Shown one piece after another: positions 1-9,155 of a DNA stretch of 64,000 nt. Both the position numbers and the translations under genes were made by a program. The stretch spans positions 868,001 through 932,000 of the forward strand of contig NZ_CP060414.2 in the NCBI RefSeq assembly GCF_014297595.2, read 5' to 3'. Numbering within the stretch: the first letter of the stretch is position 1; the number at the start of each line of letters is the position of its first letter. The stretch comes from Neisseria musculi. GTDB taxonomy: Bacteria > Pseudomonadota > Gammaproteobacteria > Burkholderiales > Neisseriaceae. The notes under the pieces are model-generated. The model had not been told where the DNA came from. It did not search any database and worked only from the letters and a program-made list of their open reading frames with translations.

Positions 1-193
1 CCAGTGCTTTTTGCAGGCGCACCGGTTCGAAGCTTTCCAAATCGGCGCGTTTTTCCTTCAAATTGCGGGCGCGCTCCATGATTTTTTGGTTGGGGTTGCG
101 CACTGCCAGTTTTTTGGCGCGCGCCGCCTGCGTTTTCGGTTTGGGCTGCCGCTGCTGGGCGGGCTTGCTTACGTTTTTATTTTTTTCAGACAT
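1..193 (-). CDS. rluB: 23S rRNA pseudouridine synthase RluB, N-terminal part (cut by window edge)
   Basis: The first 64 codons of a minus-strand gene are visible. They encode a basic, Lys/Gln/Arg-rich neisserial-type extension (MSEKNKNVSKPAQQ...) followed by ...ESFEPVRLQKAL, which is where the S4 domain of RluB normally begins. RluB modifies U2605 in 23S rRNA. The catalytic domain lies outside the window. The start at 193 is supported by a TAGGAGA Shine-Dalgarno sequence just upstream on the minus strand. An alternative ATG at 198 is in a different frame. Family assignment rests on the N-terminal extension and the S4 entry only. Confidence 0.72.
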   Translation of the reverse strand, partial: MSEKNKNVSKPAQQRQPKPKTQAARAKKLAVRNPNQKIMERARNLKEKRADLESFEPVRLQKAL

Positions 194-382
194 TTCATGT
201 TCTCCTAACGCGCTCTGCCGCCGGACAGAACGGCTCTTCTGAGGCCTTGCGGCGGCAGGTCGGGTGGGTAAAAAGGTTTTTTCAGACGGCCTTTGTATGC
301 AGATCAGGCGGCCGCCCGGTTTTATTTCCGATACAGAGAGCCGGGCGGCGGGGCGTATCGAAAGCAATGTTTATCTGCCGTA

Positions 383-934
383 TCACGCTGCTGCACAATA
401 CTGCGGGCCGTTTTGCGGGCTTGGCAGGTTCGACACCGTTGGCGGCACATCTTGCCGCCCCGGCCCGTGTCTGTCTGTGTCGCCGTTTCTGCGGTTGAAA
501 TAGCGTTCGATCAGCAGCGCGCGCAATTTTTCCCACTCGGTTATGCTGTTCAGGCAGTCAATCAGTCCTGCATTGATGGTTGAGCGGGCAGCAACGCGCC
601 TCAGCGTGCCCAGGTTCTTAATTTTATGCCTGTCTTCAATATCCCCGCCCGACCACCGGCCGATACTCAAATGCCAAAAAGGCTCGCTGCGCATATGGTA
701 AAACGGCATGCCCATATTCATGGTGAAGCCGACATCGGCAACATAACGCCGCCAAACCTGCCTGAATGCGGTTTCCAATGCGGCATCGGGCGCGGTTTCG
801 GTGCCTTTCAGACGGCCCTGCTCCGCCAAATCGGCCAACGCCAGCAGCAGAACGGGCTTGTGCGGTGCTTCTTTGCCTTTGTGTCTGGCGCAATTGAGCG
901 AGGCAAAACAATGCAGATAATAGGCGGTATTCAC
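383..934 (-). CDS. ScoMcrA SBD-like (modified-DNA-binding) domain protein, no nuclease domain
   Basis: This 183-residue protein carries a LNCARHKGKEAPHKPVLLLAL block near residue 14 and a later 'PFYHMRSEPFWHL' stretch. Both resemble the N-terminal domain of HNH restriction endonucleases of the ScoMcrA/COG3440 type, whose SBD domain binds phosphorothioated DNA. The HNH nuclease half found in those enzymes is absent. The final ~40 residues are low-complexity and may be poorly conserved. Translation starts at a GTG whose last two bases are part of the scpB stop (GTGA, 4-bp overlap), so it is probably translationally coupled to scpB. Its function is unknown. A DNA-binding role is inference from the domain. 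Confidence 0.6.
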   Translation of the reverse strand: MNTAYYLHCFASLNCARHKGKEAPHKPVLLLALADLAEQGRLKGTETAPDAALETAFRQVWRRYVADVGFTMNMGMPFYHMRSEPFWHLSIGRWSGGDIEDRHKIKNLGTLRRVAARSTINAGLIDCLNSITEWEKLRALLIERYFNRRNGDTDRHGPGRQDVPPTVSNLPSPQNGPQYCAAA

Positions 935-1539
935 GGTTGTTCCGCTTCATCGGGTGCGGCATCTTCCCGATCCTCCGCCCCGCCGCTGCCGGCCGGCCCG
1001 GTTAAATCGGGCAGCACCAGCTCGCCCAGCTCGGTGAGCGGCGGCAACGCTTCCAAACTTTCGAGCTGCAAATCGCTTAAAAACGCGTGGGTGGTAGCCC
1101 ACAGCGCGGGGCGGCCGATGGAATCGCGGTGGCCGATGATTTCAATCCAGCCTCTGTCTTGCAGCGTCTGCATCACATTTTGCGACACTGCCACGCCGCG
1201 TATGCCTTCGATGTCGCCGCGCGTAACCGGCTGCTGGTAGGCGATAATCGCCAGCGTTTCCATCACCGCACGCGAATAGCGCGGCGCGCGCTGTTCCTGC
1301 AGGCTGCCCAGCCGTTCAAACGCCGCCTGAGCAATTTGAAACCGCCAGCCTTCGCGGGTGTGGGTTAATTGCAGGGCGCGGTCGTGCCAGCGGGCTTTCA
1401 GGCCGGCCAGCACATCGATGAGTTTGTCGGGCGAGAGCGGCGGCACGCACAACTCGCGCATGGTTTTTTCGCTCAAGGGTTCGGTTTGGGTAAGCAGTGC
1501 GGCTTCGATGAGCGCATCGGGCGGAAGTTTTTCGGTCAT
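931..1539 (-). CDS. scpB: segregation and condensation protein ScpB
   Basis: This encodes the 202-residue kleisin-interacting subunit of the SMC-ScpAB condensin, which compacts and segregates the chromosome. The paired winged-helix core is recognisable: PPDALIEAALL at the start, then YSRAVMETLAIIAYQQPVTR-GDIEGIRGV, the ScpB hallmark, and RDSIGRPALWATTHAFL. The chosen start MTEKLPPD at 1539 fits the family. An upstream in-frame extension to 1674 runs through a DUS and is unlikely to be used. The C-terminus is acidic, Glu/Asp/Ala-rich. The downstream gene overlaps by 4 bp, so the two are probably one transcript. scpA is not in view. Confidence 0.92.
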   Translation of the reverse strand: MTEKLPPDALIEAALLTQTEPLSEKTMRELCVPPLSPDKLIDVLAGLKARWHDRALQLTHTREGWRFQIAQAAFERLGSLQEQRAPRYSRAVMETLAIIAYQQPVTRGDIEGIRGVAVSQNVMQTLQDRGWIEIIGHRDSIGRPALWATTHAFLSDLQLESLEALPPLTELGELVLPDLTGPAGSGGAEDREDAAPDEAEQP

Positions 1540-1603
1540 GGTTTGTTGGGGTTTCAGACGGCCTTGCCAACGGCCGTTTGAAACGGAAGTTAATCTTTCT
1601 GCT

Positions 1604-1978
1604 TCAATATGGCAATATGGCAAATCCGCGTTTTTTTGCTTCTGGCAGGCCGCGCTCGGCGATGGTATATACATTAACGCGGCCGGTTTGGCCGCCGCAC
1701 ACGGCGGGAAACATCACGCCGCGCAGGGTTTGTTTTCCGGCCGCATACACGCGTATGCCCTGCAGTTCTTTTTCCATAACCGCCGGGCTGATGCCGCTGC
1801 CTCCGCATTGGCGGGAGCCGTCCGGTTTGTAGATCTGCACCTGTTTTTCAAGCGTTTGGGGTTGCCGCTGACGGCTGCCGGACGGCGGGGCTTGCAGTTT
1901 GTTTTGGCCGTCTGAAAAAGTGCAGGCGGTTAAAGATAAGACGCCTGCCGATAAGGCGGCGGAAACTATCGGCCTCAC
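1604..1978 (-). CDS. small putative lipoprotein, function unknown
   Basis: This 124-residue protein begins at a GTG that overlaps the stop of the upstream GTPase gene (GTGA). The N-terminus is a lipoprotein signal: a hydrophobic run of residues 4-18 ending LSLTA before Cys19. It predicts a mature protein anchored by lipid and exposed to the periplasm or outer membrane. The mature part has a short polar linker, then KQVQIYKPDGSRQCGGSG and GVMFPAVCGGQTGRVNVY, with two further cysteines that could form a disulfide. I do not recognise a named family. Overlap with rbgA suggests co-expression only. Confidence 0.72.
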   Translation of the reverse strand: MRPIVSAALSAGVLSLTACTFSDGQNKLQAPPSGSRQRQPQTLEKQVQIYKPDGSRQCGGSGISPAVMEKELQGIRVYAAGKQTLRGVMFPAVCGGQTGRVNVYTIAERGLPEAKKRGFAILPY

Positions 1979-2907
1979 AGGGGTTTTCCTTTTTTTTCTG
2001 CTTTTCGCGCTTCGCGCACGGCTTTTTGTTCGGCTTCTTTCTGTTTGGCTTTTTTGAGCCATGTTTCCCATTGGTTTGGCGTTTCGAGCGTGATTCTGCC
2101 GATGTGGCCATCGCGGAAATCGGTGAGGGTGTTTTCGGCGGCTTTTTGGTAGTTGGTGCGGCCGCCGCTTAAAACTGCGCCGCGCTTTTTGGCGATCCAT
2201 TCGAGCCAGTCGGTGTTCTGCCAATGGCTGCTGGGGTCTTTATCCGCCTGATAGCGCGCTTGCAGCAGCGGCAGATAGTGGCGGCGCAGGTAGTCTAACA
2301 GCTCGAGGGCGACTTCCTCTTCATCGAGCGCGTTGCGCCCTACGGCACCGCCGGCGGCGAGATTGTAGCCGCCCTCTTCTACGATGATTTTCGGCCACAG
2401 CATCCCCGGGGTGTCGTAGAGCCAGAAGTCATCGGCGAGAAACAGGCGCTGCTCGGCTTTGGTGATGCCCGGCTCGTTACCGGTTTTGGCGGATTTTTTG
2501 CCGATCATGCCGTTAATCAGGGTGGATTTGCCAACGTTGGGAATGCCGCAAATCAAAACGCGAAGGGGCTTTCCGATGCCGCCCCGGTTAGGCATCATGG
2601 TGCGGCAGGCGCGGGTGATTTTGGCTGCGGCGGCGGTTTCGGAAGCATCGAGCGCGATAGCCCGGGTGTCGGGGCGGCTGTTGTAGTGTTCCAGCCAGAC
2701 TGCGGTGCGCCCGGGGTCGGCCAAATCCTGTTTGTTGAGGATTTTGAGCTTGGGCTTGCCTTTGGAAAGCTGCGCCAGCAGGGGGTTTTCGCTGGATGCG
2801 GGCATACGGGCATCGAGCATTTCGATAACCATGTCCACGCTTTTGATGCGCTCGGCGATGGCCTTTCTGGCTTTGTTCATGTGACCGGGGAACCATTGGA
2901 TTGCCAT
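1975..2907 (-). CDS. ylqF: ribosome biogenesis GTPase YlqF/RbgA
   Basis: This is a 310-residue circularly permuted GTPase that assists late maturation of the 50S subunit. The motifs occur in permuted order: G4 NKQD at residues 58-61, then the P-loop GIPNVGKST at 121-129, then G3 DTPGM at 165-169. The start is the characteristic MAIQWFPGHMNKA. Longer in-frame extension to 3072 lacks family similarity. The last bases overlap the downstream lipoprotein gene (GTGA). Upstream lies a 300-bp spacer with hairpins and an inverted DUS pair, so it is probably a separate transcript from rapZ. Confidence 0.93.
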   Translation of the reverse strand: MAIQWFPGHMNKARKAIAERIKSVDMVIEMLDARMPASSENPLLAQLSKGKPKLKILNKQDLADPGRTAVWLEHYNSRPDTRAIALDASETAAAAKITRACRTMMPNRGGIGKPLRVLICGIPNVGKSTLINGMIGKKSAKTGNEPGITKAEQRLFLADDFWLYDTPGMLWPKIIVEEGGYNLAAGGAVGRNALDEEEVALELLDYLRRHYLPLLQARYQADKDPSSHWQNTDWLEWIAKKRGAVLSGGRTNYQKAAENTLTDFRDGHIGRITLETPNQWETWLKKAKQKEAEQKAVREARKAEKKGKPL

Positions 2908-3092
2908 GGTGTGCTGATCTTTCGGGGTTTGGCGGGGCTTGGAAGCCGTCTGAAAAATTGCGGGTTTGGGAGGGCGCGCCGGCCTGTCCGTTAAAATATT
3001 AAGACAGAAAATGGCAGACTGTGCGGATGATGAAAACGACACAAGGCGATGCTGTGCTGCCATTGTTCTCAAACAGGCCGGTTATGACCATC

Positions 3093-3135
3093 AGGCAGCC
3101 CTTAAAGCCGGGCTGCCTTAAAGCCGGGCTGCCTG
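3093..3135. repeat. hairpin with tandemly repeated arm between rapZ and ylqF
   Basis: AGGCAGCCC (3093-3101) pairs with GGGCTGCCT (3110-3118). The 16-base unit TTAAAGCCGGGCTGCC is then repeated immediately, giving a second possible right arm. It could be a terminator or a small duplication. It lies 186 bp upstream of ylqF. Confidence 0.6.
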
Positions 3136-3171
3136 ATGGTGTGCGGCATTATAACACGGTGCGGGGTCGGC

Positions 3172-3209
3172 TTTCAGACGGCCTAAATACCCAAAAAGGC
3201 CGTCTGAAA
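3172..3209 (-). terminator. inverted DUS pair downstream of rapZ
   Basis: Two DUS copies face each other (TTTCAGACGGCCT at 3172 and AGGCCGTCTGAAA at 3197) with a 12-base loop, right after the rapZ stop. Such pairs commonly serve as neisserial terminators. Confidence 0.7.
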
Positions 3210-3210
3210 C

Positions 3211-4065
3211 TCAGCGTTCCGCCAAACGGTTAAGCTGGCGGTGGCGCACCAGCAGTTCGTAATGCCCTTTGAGCCTTCGGGCAAGCTGCTCCACCATATA
3301 CACCGAGCGGTGCTGACCGCCGGTGCAGCCTATGCCTATGGTTACATAGCTGCGGCTTTCCACCTGCATCTGCGGCAGCCAGCGGCTCATGAAACTGCCG
3401 ATGCCCTCCACCATTTCCTGCACTATGGCCTGGCTGCCGAGATAATCCTGAATCGGTTTGTCCATGCCGTTGAAAGGGCGCAGCGCGGTGTCGTAATAGG
3501 GGTTGGGCAGGCTGCGCATATCAAACAGAAAATCCACATTGGTGGGCACGCCGTATTTGAAGCCGAACGATTCTAAAATCACCAGCAGCCCCTGCCTTTC
3601 GTGTTTGAGCCATTGCTGCACGGTGTGGCGCAGCTGCTGGGCATTCATTTTGGATGTGTCGATGCAGTAGGCGGCTTCTCGCAGGGGGAACAGCCAGGTT
3701 TTTTCCTGTTGCAGGCTCTCCAGCAAGGTTAAGGTTTGACCGGAAAGCGGGTGGCTGCGGCGGGTTTCTGAAAAACGCCGTACCAAAATGCCCTCTTCGG
3801 CTTCAAGAAACAGAATTTCCACTTCGTGCCCCAGGTTCCGCAGTGCCTGAAGCTGTGTTTGCGCTTCTTTAATATCGATGCGCGAGCGGATATCGACACT
3901 GATACCGAGCCGGTTTATTTCACTGCTTTCCGTGTGGTAAGCCACCAGGCCGGGCAGGAGTTTGATGGGCAGGTTATCAACGCAGTAATAGCCCAAATCT
4001 TCCAGAAGTTTGAGTGCAACCGACTTTCCCGAACCGGAAAGCCCGCTAATCAACACTATTTTCAT
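3211..4065 (-). CDS. rapZ: RNase adapter protein RapZ
   Basis: This is a 284-residue nucleotide-binding protein of the RapZ/YvcJ family, which in enterics directs RNase E to GlmZ sRNA and so controls amino-sugar synthesis. The N-terminal P-loop GLSGSGKS (8-15) and the conserved [12 protein letters not shown] block are present. The C-terminal domain has the family signature [16 protein letters not shown] near residue 245. The length is standard. The start overlaps the 3' end of hprK by 20 bp, and ptsN lies just upstream of hprK. The trio is a typical betaproteobacterial regulatory operon linking PTS-type phosphorylation and cell-envelope precursor control. The exact role in Neisseria is inference. 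Confidence 0.95.
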   Translation of the reverse strand: MKIVLISGLSGSGKSVALKLLEDLGYYCVDNLPIKLLPGLVAYHTESSEINRLGISVDIRSRIDIKEAQTQLQALRNLGHEVEILFLEAEEGILVRRFSETRRSHPLSGQTLTLLESLQQEKTWLFPLREAAYCIDTSKMNAQQLRHTVQQWLKHERQGLLVILESFGFKYGVPTNVDFLFDMRSLPNPYYDTALRPFNGMDKPIQDYLGSQAIVQEMVEGIGSFMSRWLPQMQVESRSYVTIGIGCTGGQHRSVYMVEQLARRLKGHYELLVRHRQLNRLAER

Positions 4066-5080
4066 GGCCGGTTTCGTTTTCTTTCAGCATACTTTGGTGG
4101 CGCTCCAAAAATTCTTTGGTACTGTCTTTGCCGCGCAATTGCAAAATATAGTTGCGTACGGCGGCTTCAACCAACACCGCCAGGTTGCGCCCCACCGCCA
4201 CGGGCAGCGTAACCGAGCGCACGCTCACATCTAAAATCGATTCGGTTTCGGAACGGATGCTCAGGCGGTCGAGCCGTTTCATATAATCATCATCGGCAGC
4301 AACCAAGTTAATGATTAATTGAAGGATTTTTTTAGGTCGGATAGAAGTTTCGCCGAAAATATGGCGGATATTCAGCACCCCCAGCCCGCGCACTTCGAGA
4401 AAATCGCGCAGCATCGGCGGGCAGCGGCCGTCAAGCGTTTCGGGGCCGGTGCGGTAAAGCTCTACCGCATCATCGGCAATCAAACTGTGGCCGCGCGAAA
4501 TCAACTCCAATGCCAGCTCACTTTTGCCCAAGCCCGACTGGCCGGTAATCAGCACGCCGATTTCAAAAACATCGAGAAACACGCCGTGTTTGACCGTGGA
4601 AACTGCCAATGTGCGCTGCAGATAAATCCGCAACACATCCATCAGATGCGGGCTTTCCAGCTTGGAGGTGAGCAGCGGGATATTGTGGGTGTGGCAATAA
4701 TCGCGCAGCATCGGCGACACCGGCAGCCCGTTGGCCACAATCACCATCGACATAGGAATATCAAACAGATTGACCGGGCTTTCTTCGGGGTTTCCGTCAG
4801 CCTGCACCTGGCGCATGGGGCGGGTTTTGTCCACCATGGTGCTCAGGTCGCTGAGATTGTCGGTGCCCTCTTCCATGCGCTTGAGAAATTCGGCCTCGGC
4901 CACGCCGATTACCTGCACTTGGTTGGGGTGGATAAAATTCAGATGGCCGACCAACGCCAAAACAGGTTTGTCGTCTTTAACGCCGATGCGGTTGTCGGCT
5001 CCCGCCGTGCCGGCAGCCCAAGCCAGTTGCAGCTTGTGCTGGTTATCCTGATACAGACGGCGTACGGAAATGCTGGGCAT
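4046..5080 (-). CDS. hprK: HPr kinase/phosphorylase
   Basis: This 344-residue bifunctional enzyme phosphorylates and dephosphorylates HPr on serine. The N-terminal regulatory domain is followed by a P-loop GQSGLGKS (180-187), the ADDAVE segment at 202-207 and the family signature [11 protein letters not shown] at 228-238. In proteobacteria without a full sugar PTS, HprK sits with ptsN and rapZ in a regulatory chain, and the same order is seen here (2-nt gap after ptsN, 20-bp overlap into rapZ). The HPr gene is not in this window. The length is slightly above the usual ~315-320 residues. Confidence 0.95.
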   Translation of the reverse strand: MPSISVRRLYQDNQHKLQLAWAAGTAGADNRIGVKDDKPVLALVGHLNFIHPNQVQVIGVAEAEFLKRMEEGTDNLSDLSTMVDKTRPMRQVQADGNPEESPVNLFDIPMSMVIVANGLPVSPMLRDYCHTHNIPLLTSKLESPHLMDVLRIYLQRTLAVSTVKHGVFLDVFEIGVLITGQSGLGKSELALELISRGHSLIADDAVELYRTGPETLDGRCPPMLRDFLEVRGLGVLNIRHIFGETSIRPKKILQLIINLVAADDDYMKRLDRLSIRSETESILDVSVRSVTLPVAVGRNLAVLVEAAVRNYILQLRGKDSTKEFLERHQSMLKENETGHENSVD

Positions 5081-5082
5081 GG

Positions 5083-5532
5083 TTACTCTTCGCTCAAAAG
5101 CCGCTGCACTTCTTCGGGCGACACGGCAGCCGACAAGGCTTCGCGCACGGATTTCCGCGAAAACCGGCCGGCCAGTTTCGATAAGGCTTCCAAATGTTCG
5201 CCGGTGGCGTTTTCAGGCACCAGCAAAACAAAAATCAGCGAAACCGGCTTGCCGTCCGGTGCATCGAAAGGCACCGGTTCTTTGGTGCGGATAAACGCGC
5301 CCACCGCTTTTTCCACCGAAGCATGGCGGCCGTGCGGAATCGCCACGCCCTGCCCCAAACCGGTTGTACCGAGCTTTTCGCGCGCAAACAGGCAGTCGAA
5401 AACATCGGCGCGCGCCAAGCCGGCCTCGTTTTCCAATAACAGCCCCGCCTGCTCGAACACGCGCTTTTTACTGCTGACTTCCAAATCCAGCTCAATATGC
5501 GCTAAAGGCAGGATTTCTCTGATCAGGCTCAT
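5083..5532 (-). CDS. ptsN: nitrogen-PTS phosphocarrier EIIA(Ntr), PtsN
   Basis: This is a 149-residue EIIA domain of the fructose/nitrogen type. It accepts phosphate from HPr on the histidine in [11 protein letters not shown] (His67) and acts as a cytoplasmic regulator, not a sugar transporter. The start [10 protein letters not shown] and overall length match the family. It is the first gene of the ptsN-hprK-rapZ cluster and stops 2 nt before hprK, so translation is probably coupled. About 230 bp of AT-richer leader separates it from trhA and should hold the operon promoter. Confidence 0.95.
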   Translation of the reverse strand: MSLIREILPLAHIELDLEVSSKKRVFEQAGLLLENEAGLARADVFDCLFAREKLGTTGLGQGVAIPHGRHASVEKAVGAFIRTKEPVPFDAPDGKPVSLIFVLLVPENATGEHLEALSKLAGRFSRKSVREALSAAVSPEEVQRLLSEE

Positions 5533-5766
5533 ATCAATCTCTTAACTTTACAGAAGCAAAACAGATGCGGATTGTACCCACTGTTGGGTCAAATCTCAAA
5601 TTTTCCAACCCGGCTTTACACAACCCCGTGCTGCAACAAAATTATTTATCTTCAAATAATTCATCAACTTATAATCGATGCAATGATACGCACCCCGGCC
5701 GTCTTAAAACCTTTTGCCGGTTTCAGACGGCCGGAATGTGTTGATTGTATATCGGAACACACAACG

Positions 5767-6393
5767 CTAAATCACATAAAAATACACGCAGGCAAACTGC
5801 GCCAAACTGCCGCCGAGCACAAACAGATGCCAAATGCCGTGGCCGTGTTTGATTTTTTCATCGTTCACAAACCAGTAAATCCCCGCACTGTAAAGCAGGC
5901 CGCCCAACACCAGCCAAAACAGCCCTGCCGGCGGCAGGCTCTTGGCCAGCGGGTATATGGCCACCAGCACCAGCCAGCCCATCAATACATACAATACCAT
6001 CGACAGCAGGCGTTTTTCGCTTTTCCTGCCGATGGTCAGCTCCTGGGCAATACCGAATGCCGCCAACCCCCACGACACGCCGAACAGAGACCAGCCCCAT
6101 GCACCGCGCAGCGACACCAGGGTAAACGGCGTATAACTGCCTGCAATCAAAAGATAAATTGCGCAATGATCCACCTTTTGCAGCACGGCTTTCACTTTCG
6201 GCTGCGGCACACTGTGGTAAACCGTGGAGCCGGCATAAAGCACAATCAGGCAAATGCCGTAGGCGGCCGCGCTGATGATTTTATACACATCGGGCGTGCC
6301 CGCCGCTTTCACCAGCAGCAGCACCAGCCCGGCCACAGCCAACACCGTGCCTGCCAAATGGCTGTATGCGTTAAATTTTTCGCCTGCGTACAT
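5767..6393 (-). CDS. trhA: hemolysin III / PAQR family membrane protein TrhA
   Basis: This 208-residue integral membrane protein has seven hydrophobic segments. It carries the PAQR-family features FNAYSHLAGTVLA near the N-terminus, YAGSTVYHS in the middle and the C-terminal GHGIWHLFVLGGS. The conserved histidines in these blocks form the metal-like site of the family. In E. coli the relative TrhA influences membrane lipid homeostasis, and older annotations call it hemolysin III. It is transcribed alone, with a DUS before the end of the preceding spacer. Assignment to the family is secure, but the role here is not. Confidence 0.9.
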   Translation of the reverse strand: MYAGEKFNAYSHLAGTVLAVAGLVLLLVKAAGTPDVYKIISAAAYGICLIVLYAGSTVYHSVPQPKVKAVLQKVDHCAIYLLIAGSYTPFTLVSLRGAWGWSLFGVSWGLAAFGIAQELTIGRKSEKRLLSMVLYVLMGWLVLVAIYPLAKSLPPAGLFWLVLGGLLYSAGIYWFVNDEKIKHGHGIWHLFVLGGSLAQFACVYFYVI

Positions 6394-6767
6394 CGTAAAT
6401 CATTCCAATCGGAAAAGGTGTATCAGTTTACTGCATTCTGCGCCCATCGTGCAGCCGGCCATAACTGCATCGAACCAAAGGCTTTGCCAAGCCCGCAGAA
6501 ACTTGAACGCACCTGCTTCCTTTACAGCGTATCCAGCGTATCCGCTTAAAACGGGCTGTGCGGCAATCCCTTCCATTTCCTTTGGGGCATGATTGCGCTT
6601 CACTGAAATGAGAGCGGTTTGACAAGCCGCCGTTATTTTCAAGCGGGCGGGTTATGCCGCCTGACACCATTGCGTGTTTCAAACCCGCTGCGGCTTCCAT
6701 CAAAATGCGGGAAAAACGTCAGGCCGTCTGAAAACGTTCAGACGGCCTGACGGAGTTTGCTCAAATA
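6394..6767. other. intergenic region between trhA and mscL, no convincing gene
   Basis: Small open frames occur on both strands, but none has a family resemblance or a good ribosome-binding site. The segment TTTTCAAGCGGGCGGGTT near 6640 resembles a short repeat seen near 47880. The mscL terminator occupies the right part. Confidence 0.5.
6721..6748 (-). terminator. inverted DUS terminator of mscL
   Basis: AGGCCGTCTGAA at 6721 is mirrored by TTCAGACGGCCT at 6737 with a 4-base loop, 20 bp past the mscL stop. Confidence 0.78.
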
Positions 6768-7208
6768 TTATTTTTTGTTCAAAGAGTCGCGGATTTCGCG
6801 CAACAGCAGCACTTCTTCGGAAGGCTCGGCCGGCGCTTCTTCAACAGCCGGCGCTTCGCGTTTCAGTTTGTTGATCAGCTTGATCACCACGAAAATGGCA
6901 GCGGCGATAATCAGAAAGCTGATGATGGTGTTGATAAACAGACCCACATTCAGCGTAACCGCACCGGCTTCCTGCGCGGCAGCCAAAGTGGCATAGCCGG
7001 CTTCAGGCGCATTGGCCCCCTCTTTCAAGGTGATAAACAGGTTTGAGAAGTCCACGCCGCCGATCAAAATACCGATAGGGGGCATAATCACATCATCAAC
7101 CAAAGATTTTACAATGCCGCTGAACGCTGTGCCGATAACCATACCGACCGCGAGATCGATCACGTTACCGCGCATAATAAATTCTTTAAATTCTTGTGCT
7201 AAAGACAT
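6768..7208 (-). CDS. mscL: large-conductance mechanosensitive channel MscL
   Basis: This 146-residue channel releases solutes on hypo-osmotic shock. It shows the N-terminal amphipathic helix [23 protein letters not shown]1 with [16 protein letters not shown], the DDVIMPPIG loop, TM2 around residues 70-95 and a charged C-terminal helix. The ATG at 7208 is preferred because AAAGGA lies 7 nt upstream. ATGs at 7211 and 7223 are less well spaced. The periplasmic loop is somewhat Ala/Gly-rich. It is a single-gene unit with its own DUS terminator. Confidence 0.95.
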   Translation of the reverse strand: MSLAQEFKEFIMRGNVIDLAVGMVIGTAFSGIVKSLVDDVIMPPIGILIGGVDFSNLFITLKEGANAPEAGYATLAAAQEAGAVTLNVGLFINTIISFLIIAAAIFVVIKLINKLKREAPAVEEAPAEPSEEVLLLREIRDSLNKK

Positions 7209-7429
7209 CATATTTCCTTTCAAAAATTCAAAAAAGTGTGTGGAATATTACCAAAACTGCGCTGTATAAAAGTTAAGGCCGCGCGCATGGTACTGGATTT
7301 ATTGTAATGGTATGTACAATATAGTTAAATTTTGTCTTTTCGACATGAAACGGCAATTTTGGTTCCCGCTTGTGTGAAAAAAATACCGTTCGACAAGAAG
7401 TGTAACTTTTTTACCGCAGCCGGCCTGCA

Positions 7430-7921
7430 TCAAGCGGAGCGGCTTTTCAGCAAGCTTCCCCACACCAGCAGCAACACGAAACCGAAATACAACACACTCC
7501 ACACCGGCAGCGGTATGCCGAGAAAGTAATCGGGCACCGCACAATCACCGAAACCGCGGATAACCGGCTCGTATAAATCAAACAACGGCCAATCCCGCAG
7601 GCGGAACGTCCACGGCGCACCGCAGGCCGGAGCGGCGCCGGGCGGCAGGCTTTGAATATAAAGCTGATATACCGCCACGCCCGCGCCATACACGGCCGGC
7701 ACGCTCACCAAAAACGCGCTAAACATACGCCCGGCCCCGCTCTGTTGCCGCCCCAGTGCGGCCAGCAACGCCGCCATGCCGGCCGCCAACACCGACACAC
7801 GCTGCAAAATGCACAACACGCAAGGGTTCAGCCCCATCACGTATTGCGAATAAAACGAGCCGATGGCGGTGCAGACCGAAAGCAACACCACGGCCCATAA
7901 GGTTTTGCGGAAAAGGTTCAT
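7430..7921 (-). CDS. dsbB: disulfide bond formation protein DsbB
   Basis: This 163-residue inner-membrane quinone reductase reoxidises DsbA. Four membrane segments are visible. The first periplasmic loop holds the redox pair Cys34-Val-Leu-Cys37 (PCVLC), and the second loop holds Cys100 (PACGAPW) and Cys127 (GDCAVPDY), the expected second pair. The length fits the family. A possible substrate-side partner, a thioredoxin-fold protein, is encoded at 11490. It is transcribed alone on the minus strand. Confidence 0.95.
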   Translation of the reverse strand: MNLFRKTLWAVVLLSVCTAIGSFYSQYVMGLNPCVLCILQRVSVLAAGMAALLAALGRQQSGAGRMFSAFLVSVPAVYGAGVAVYQLYIQSLPPGAAPACGAPWTFRLRDWPLFDLYEPVIRGFGDCAVPDYFLGIPLPVWSVLYFGFVLLLVWGSLLKSRSA

Positions 7922-8150
7922 ACAAACTCCGTGTCAAGAATACTCCGTATCGGGCAAACACAACGGCGGCAGGCCGGCAAAACAACCGGCACCATAGGTT
8001 TTCAGACGGCCTGCCGGTATGGGCAGGCCGCCGTTTTAACGAAAGGCCGTCTGAAAGCCCGCCAAGAATACTATCCTTAGGCCAACAACGCGGCAGCCGC
8101 TGCCGGTGTGAAAAGCCGTCTGAAAATCCCCGGCAAGATGGCTGCTCATT

Positions 8151-9032
8151 TCATTGTGAAGCCGACCAATCATCGCGCGCCTGCCTGGCCTTTTCAAAAT
8201 AACGGTAAAGCGCGGCGGCATCGCCTGCTTCAAGCATGGCTTTCAACACCGCCAACTGTTGCTGCTGGCCGTCAACCAGCGCGGTCAGGCTGTGTTTGTT
8301 GGCCATGCAGATGTCGGCCCAGACAGCAGGGTGGCTGGAAGCAATGCGGGTGAAGTCGCGGAAACCCGAAGCGGCAAAATCGAAATAAACCTCGCCATCG
8401 GGATGGGTGGCGATTTGGTGCACATAGGCATAGGCCAGCAGGTGCGGCAGATGCGACACGGCGGCGAAAACGGCATCATGCTCGTGCGCGCTCATGCGGG
8501 AAATTTGCGCCCCTGCCGAGCGCCATAACGATTCCACCAGATACAGGCCGTCTGAATCTTCTTTGCCGTGCGGGCAGATAATCAGTTTTTTGTTTTGAAA
8601 CAGCCCGAACTGCGCCGCCAATGCGCCACTGCGGTCGGAGCCGGCAATCGGGTGGGCGGCGATGCAGCGCGGCAGATGCTGCGGCAGATATTGCCTGAAC
8701 GCATTGATTGCCGATTGCTTGGTGCTGCCCACATCGGTTACCACGGTACGGTGGTCGAGCAGCGGTGCCAATTGCACGCACACGGCAGGCAGCGTGGCAA
8801 CGGGGGTGGCGATCACCACCAAATCTGCCCCGCCCACGGCTTCGGCGCAGATGCACTCAAACGCGCGGTCAATCACCTTGCGCTCCAGCGCGCGCTCGAG
8901 ATTGCTGCGGTTTAAATCGATGCCGGTTACGCCGCCCGCCAGCCCTTTGTGCTTCAAATCGAGCACAAACGAACCGCCTATCAGACCGACGCCGATAAGG
9001 GTGATGTGTTGGGGCGCAGTGGGGCTTTCCAT
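8151..9032 (-). CDS. tyrA: prephenate dehydrogenase TyrA
   Basis: This 293-residue NAD(P)-dependent enzyme of tyrosine synthesis converts prephenate to 4-hydroxyphenylpyruvate. The Rossmann motif GVGLIGGS (14-21) is followed by GIDLNRSNLERA, which fits the dinucleotide-binding fold, then IAAHPIAGSDRSG and SHLPHLLAYAYV, both typical of TyrA. No chorismate-mutase or ACT domain is fused. The ATG at 9032 is the only sensible start. It is separated from hemL by an inverted DUS. Confidence 0.93.
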   Translation of the reverse strand: MESPTAPQHITLIGVGLIGGSFVLDLKHKGLAGGVTGIDLNRSNLERALERKVIDRAFECICAEAVGGADLVVIATPVATLPAVCVQLAPLLDHRTVVTDVGSTKQSAINAFRQYLPQHLPRCIAAHPIAGSDRSGALAAQFGLFQNKKLIICPHGKEDSDGLYLVESLWRSAGAQISRMSAHEHDAVFAAVSHLPHLLAYAYVHQIATHPDGEVYFDFAASGFRDFTRIASSHPAVWADICMANKHSLTALVDGQQQQLAVLKAMLEAGDAAALYRYFEKARQARDDWSASQ

Positions 9033-9106
9033 GTTGCGGTGGGATAAACGGTTAAGCCGCCAGTTTACCCCAACGGCCGGCGGCTTAACAGTATCCGGAT
9101 AGAAAA

Positions 9107-9136
9107 AGGCCGTCTGAACACGGCTTCAGACGGCCT
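9107..9136 (-). terminator. inverted DUS terminator of hemL
   Basis: AGGCCGTCTGAA (9107) and TTCAGACGGCCT (9125) form a 12-bp stem 20 bp beyond the hemL stop. Confidence 0.78.
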
Positions 9137-9155
9137 CGGGTATCCGCTTGCCCGC

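Noticed and set aside
4319..5545. 408-codon plus-strand frame opposite hprK and ptsN
   Set aside because: It is a shadow: the minus strand carries complete, motif-bearing HprK and PtsN, and the plus-strand translation (Gln/His/Arg-rich) matches nothing.
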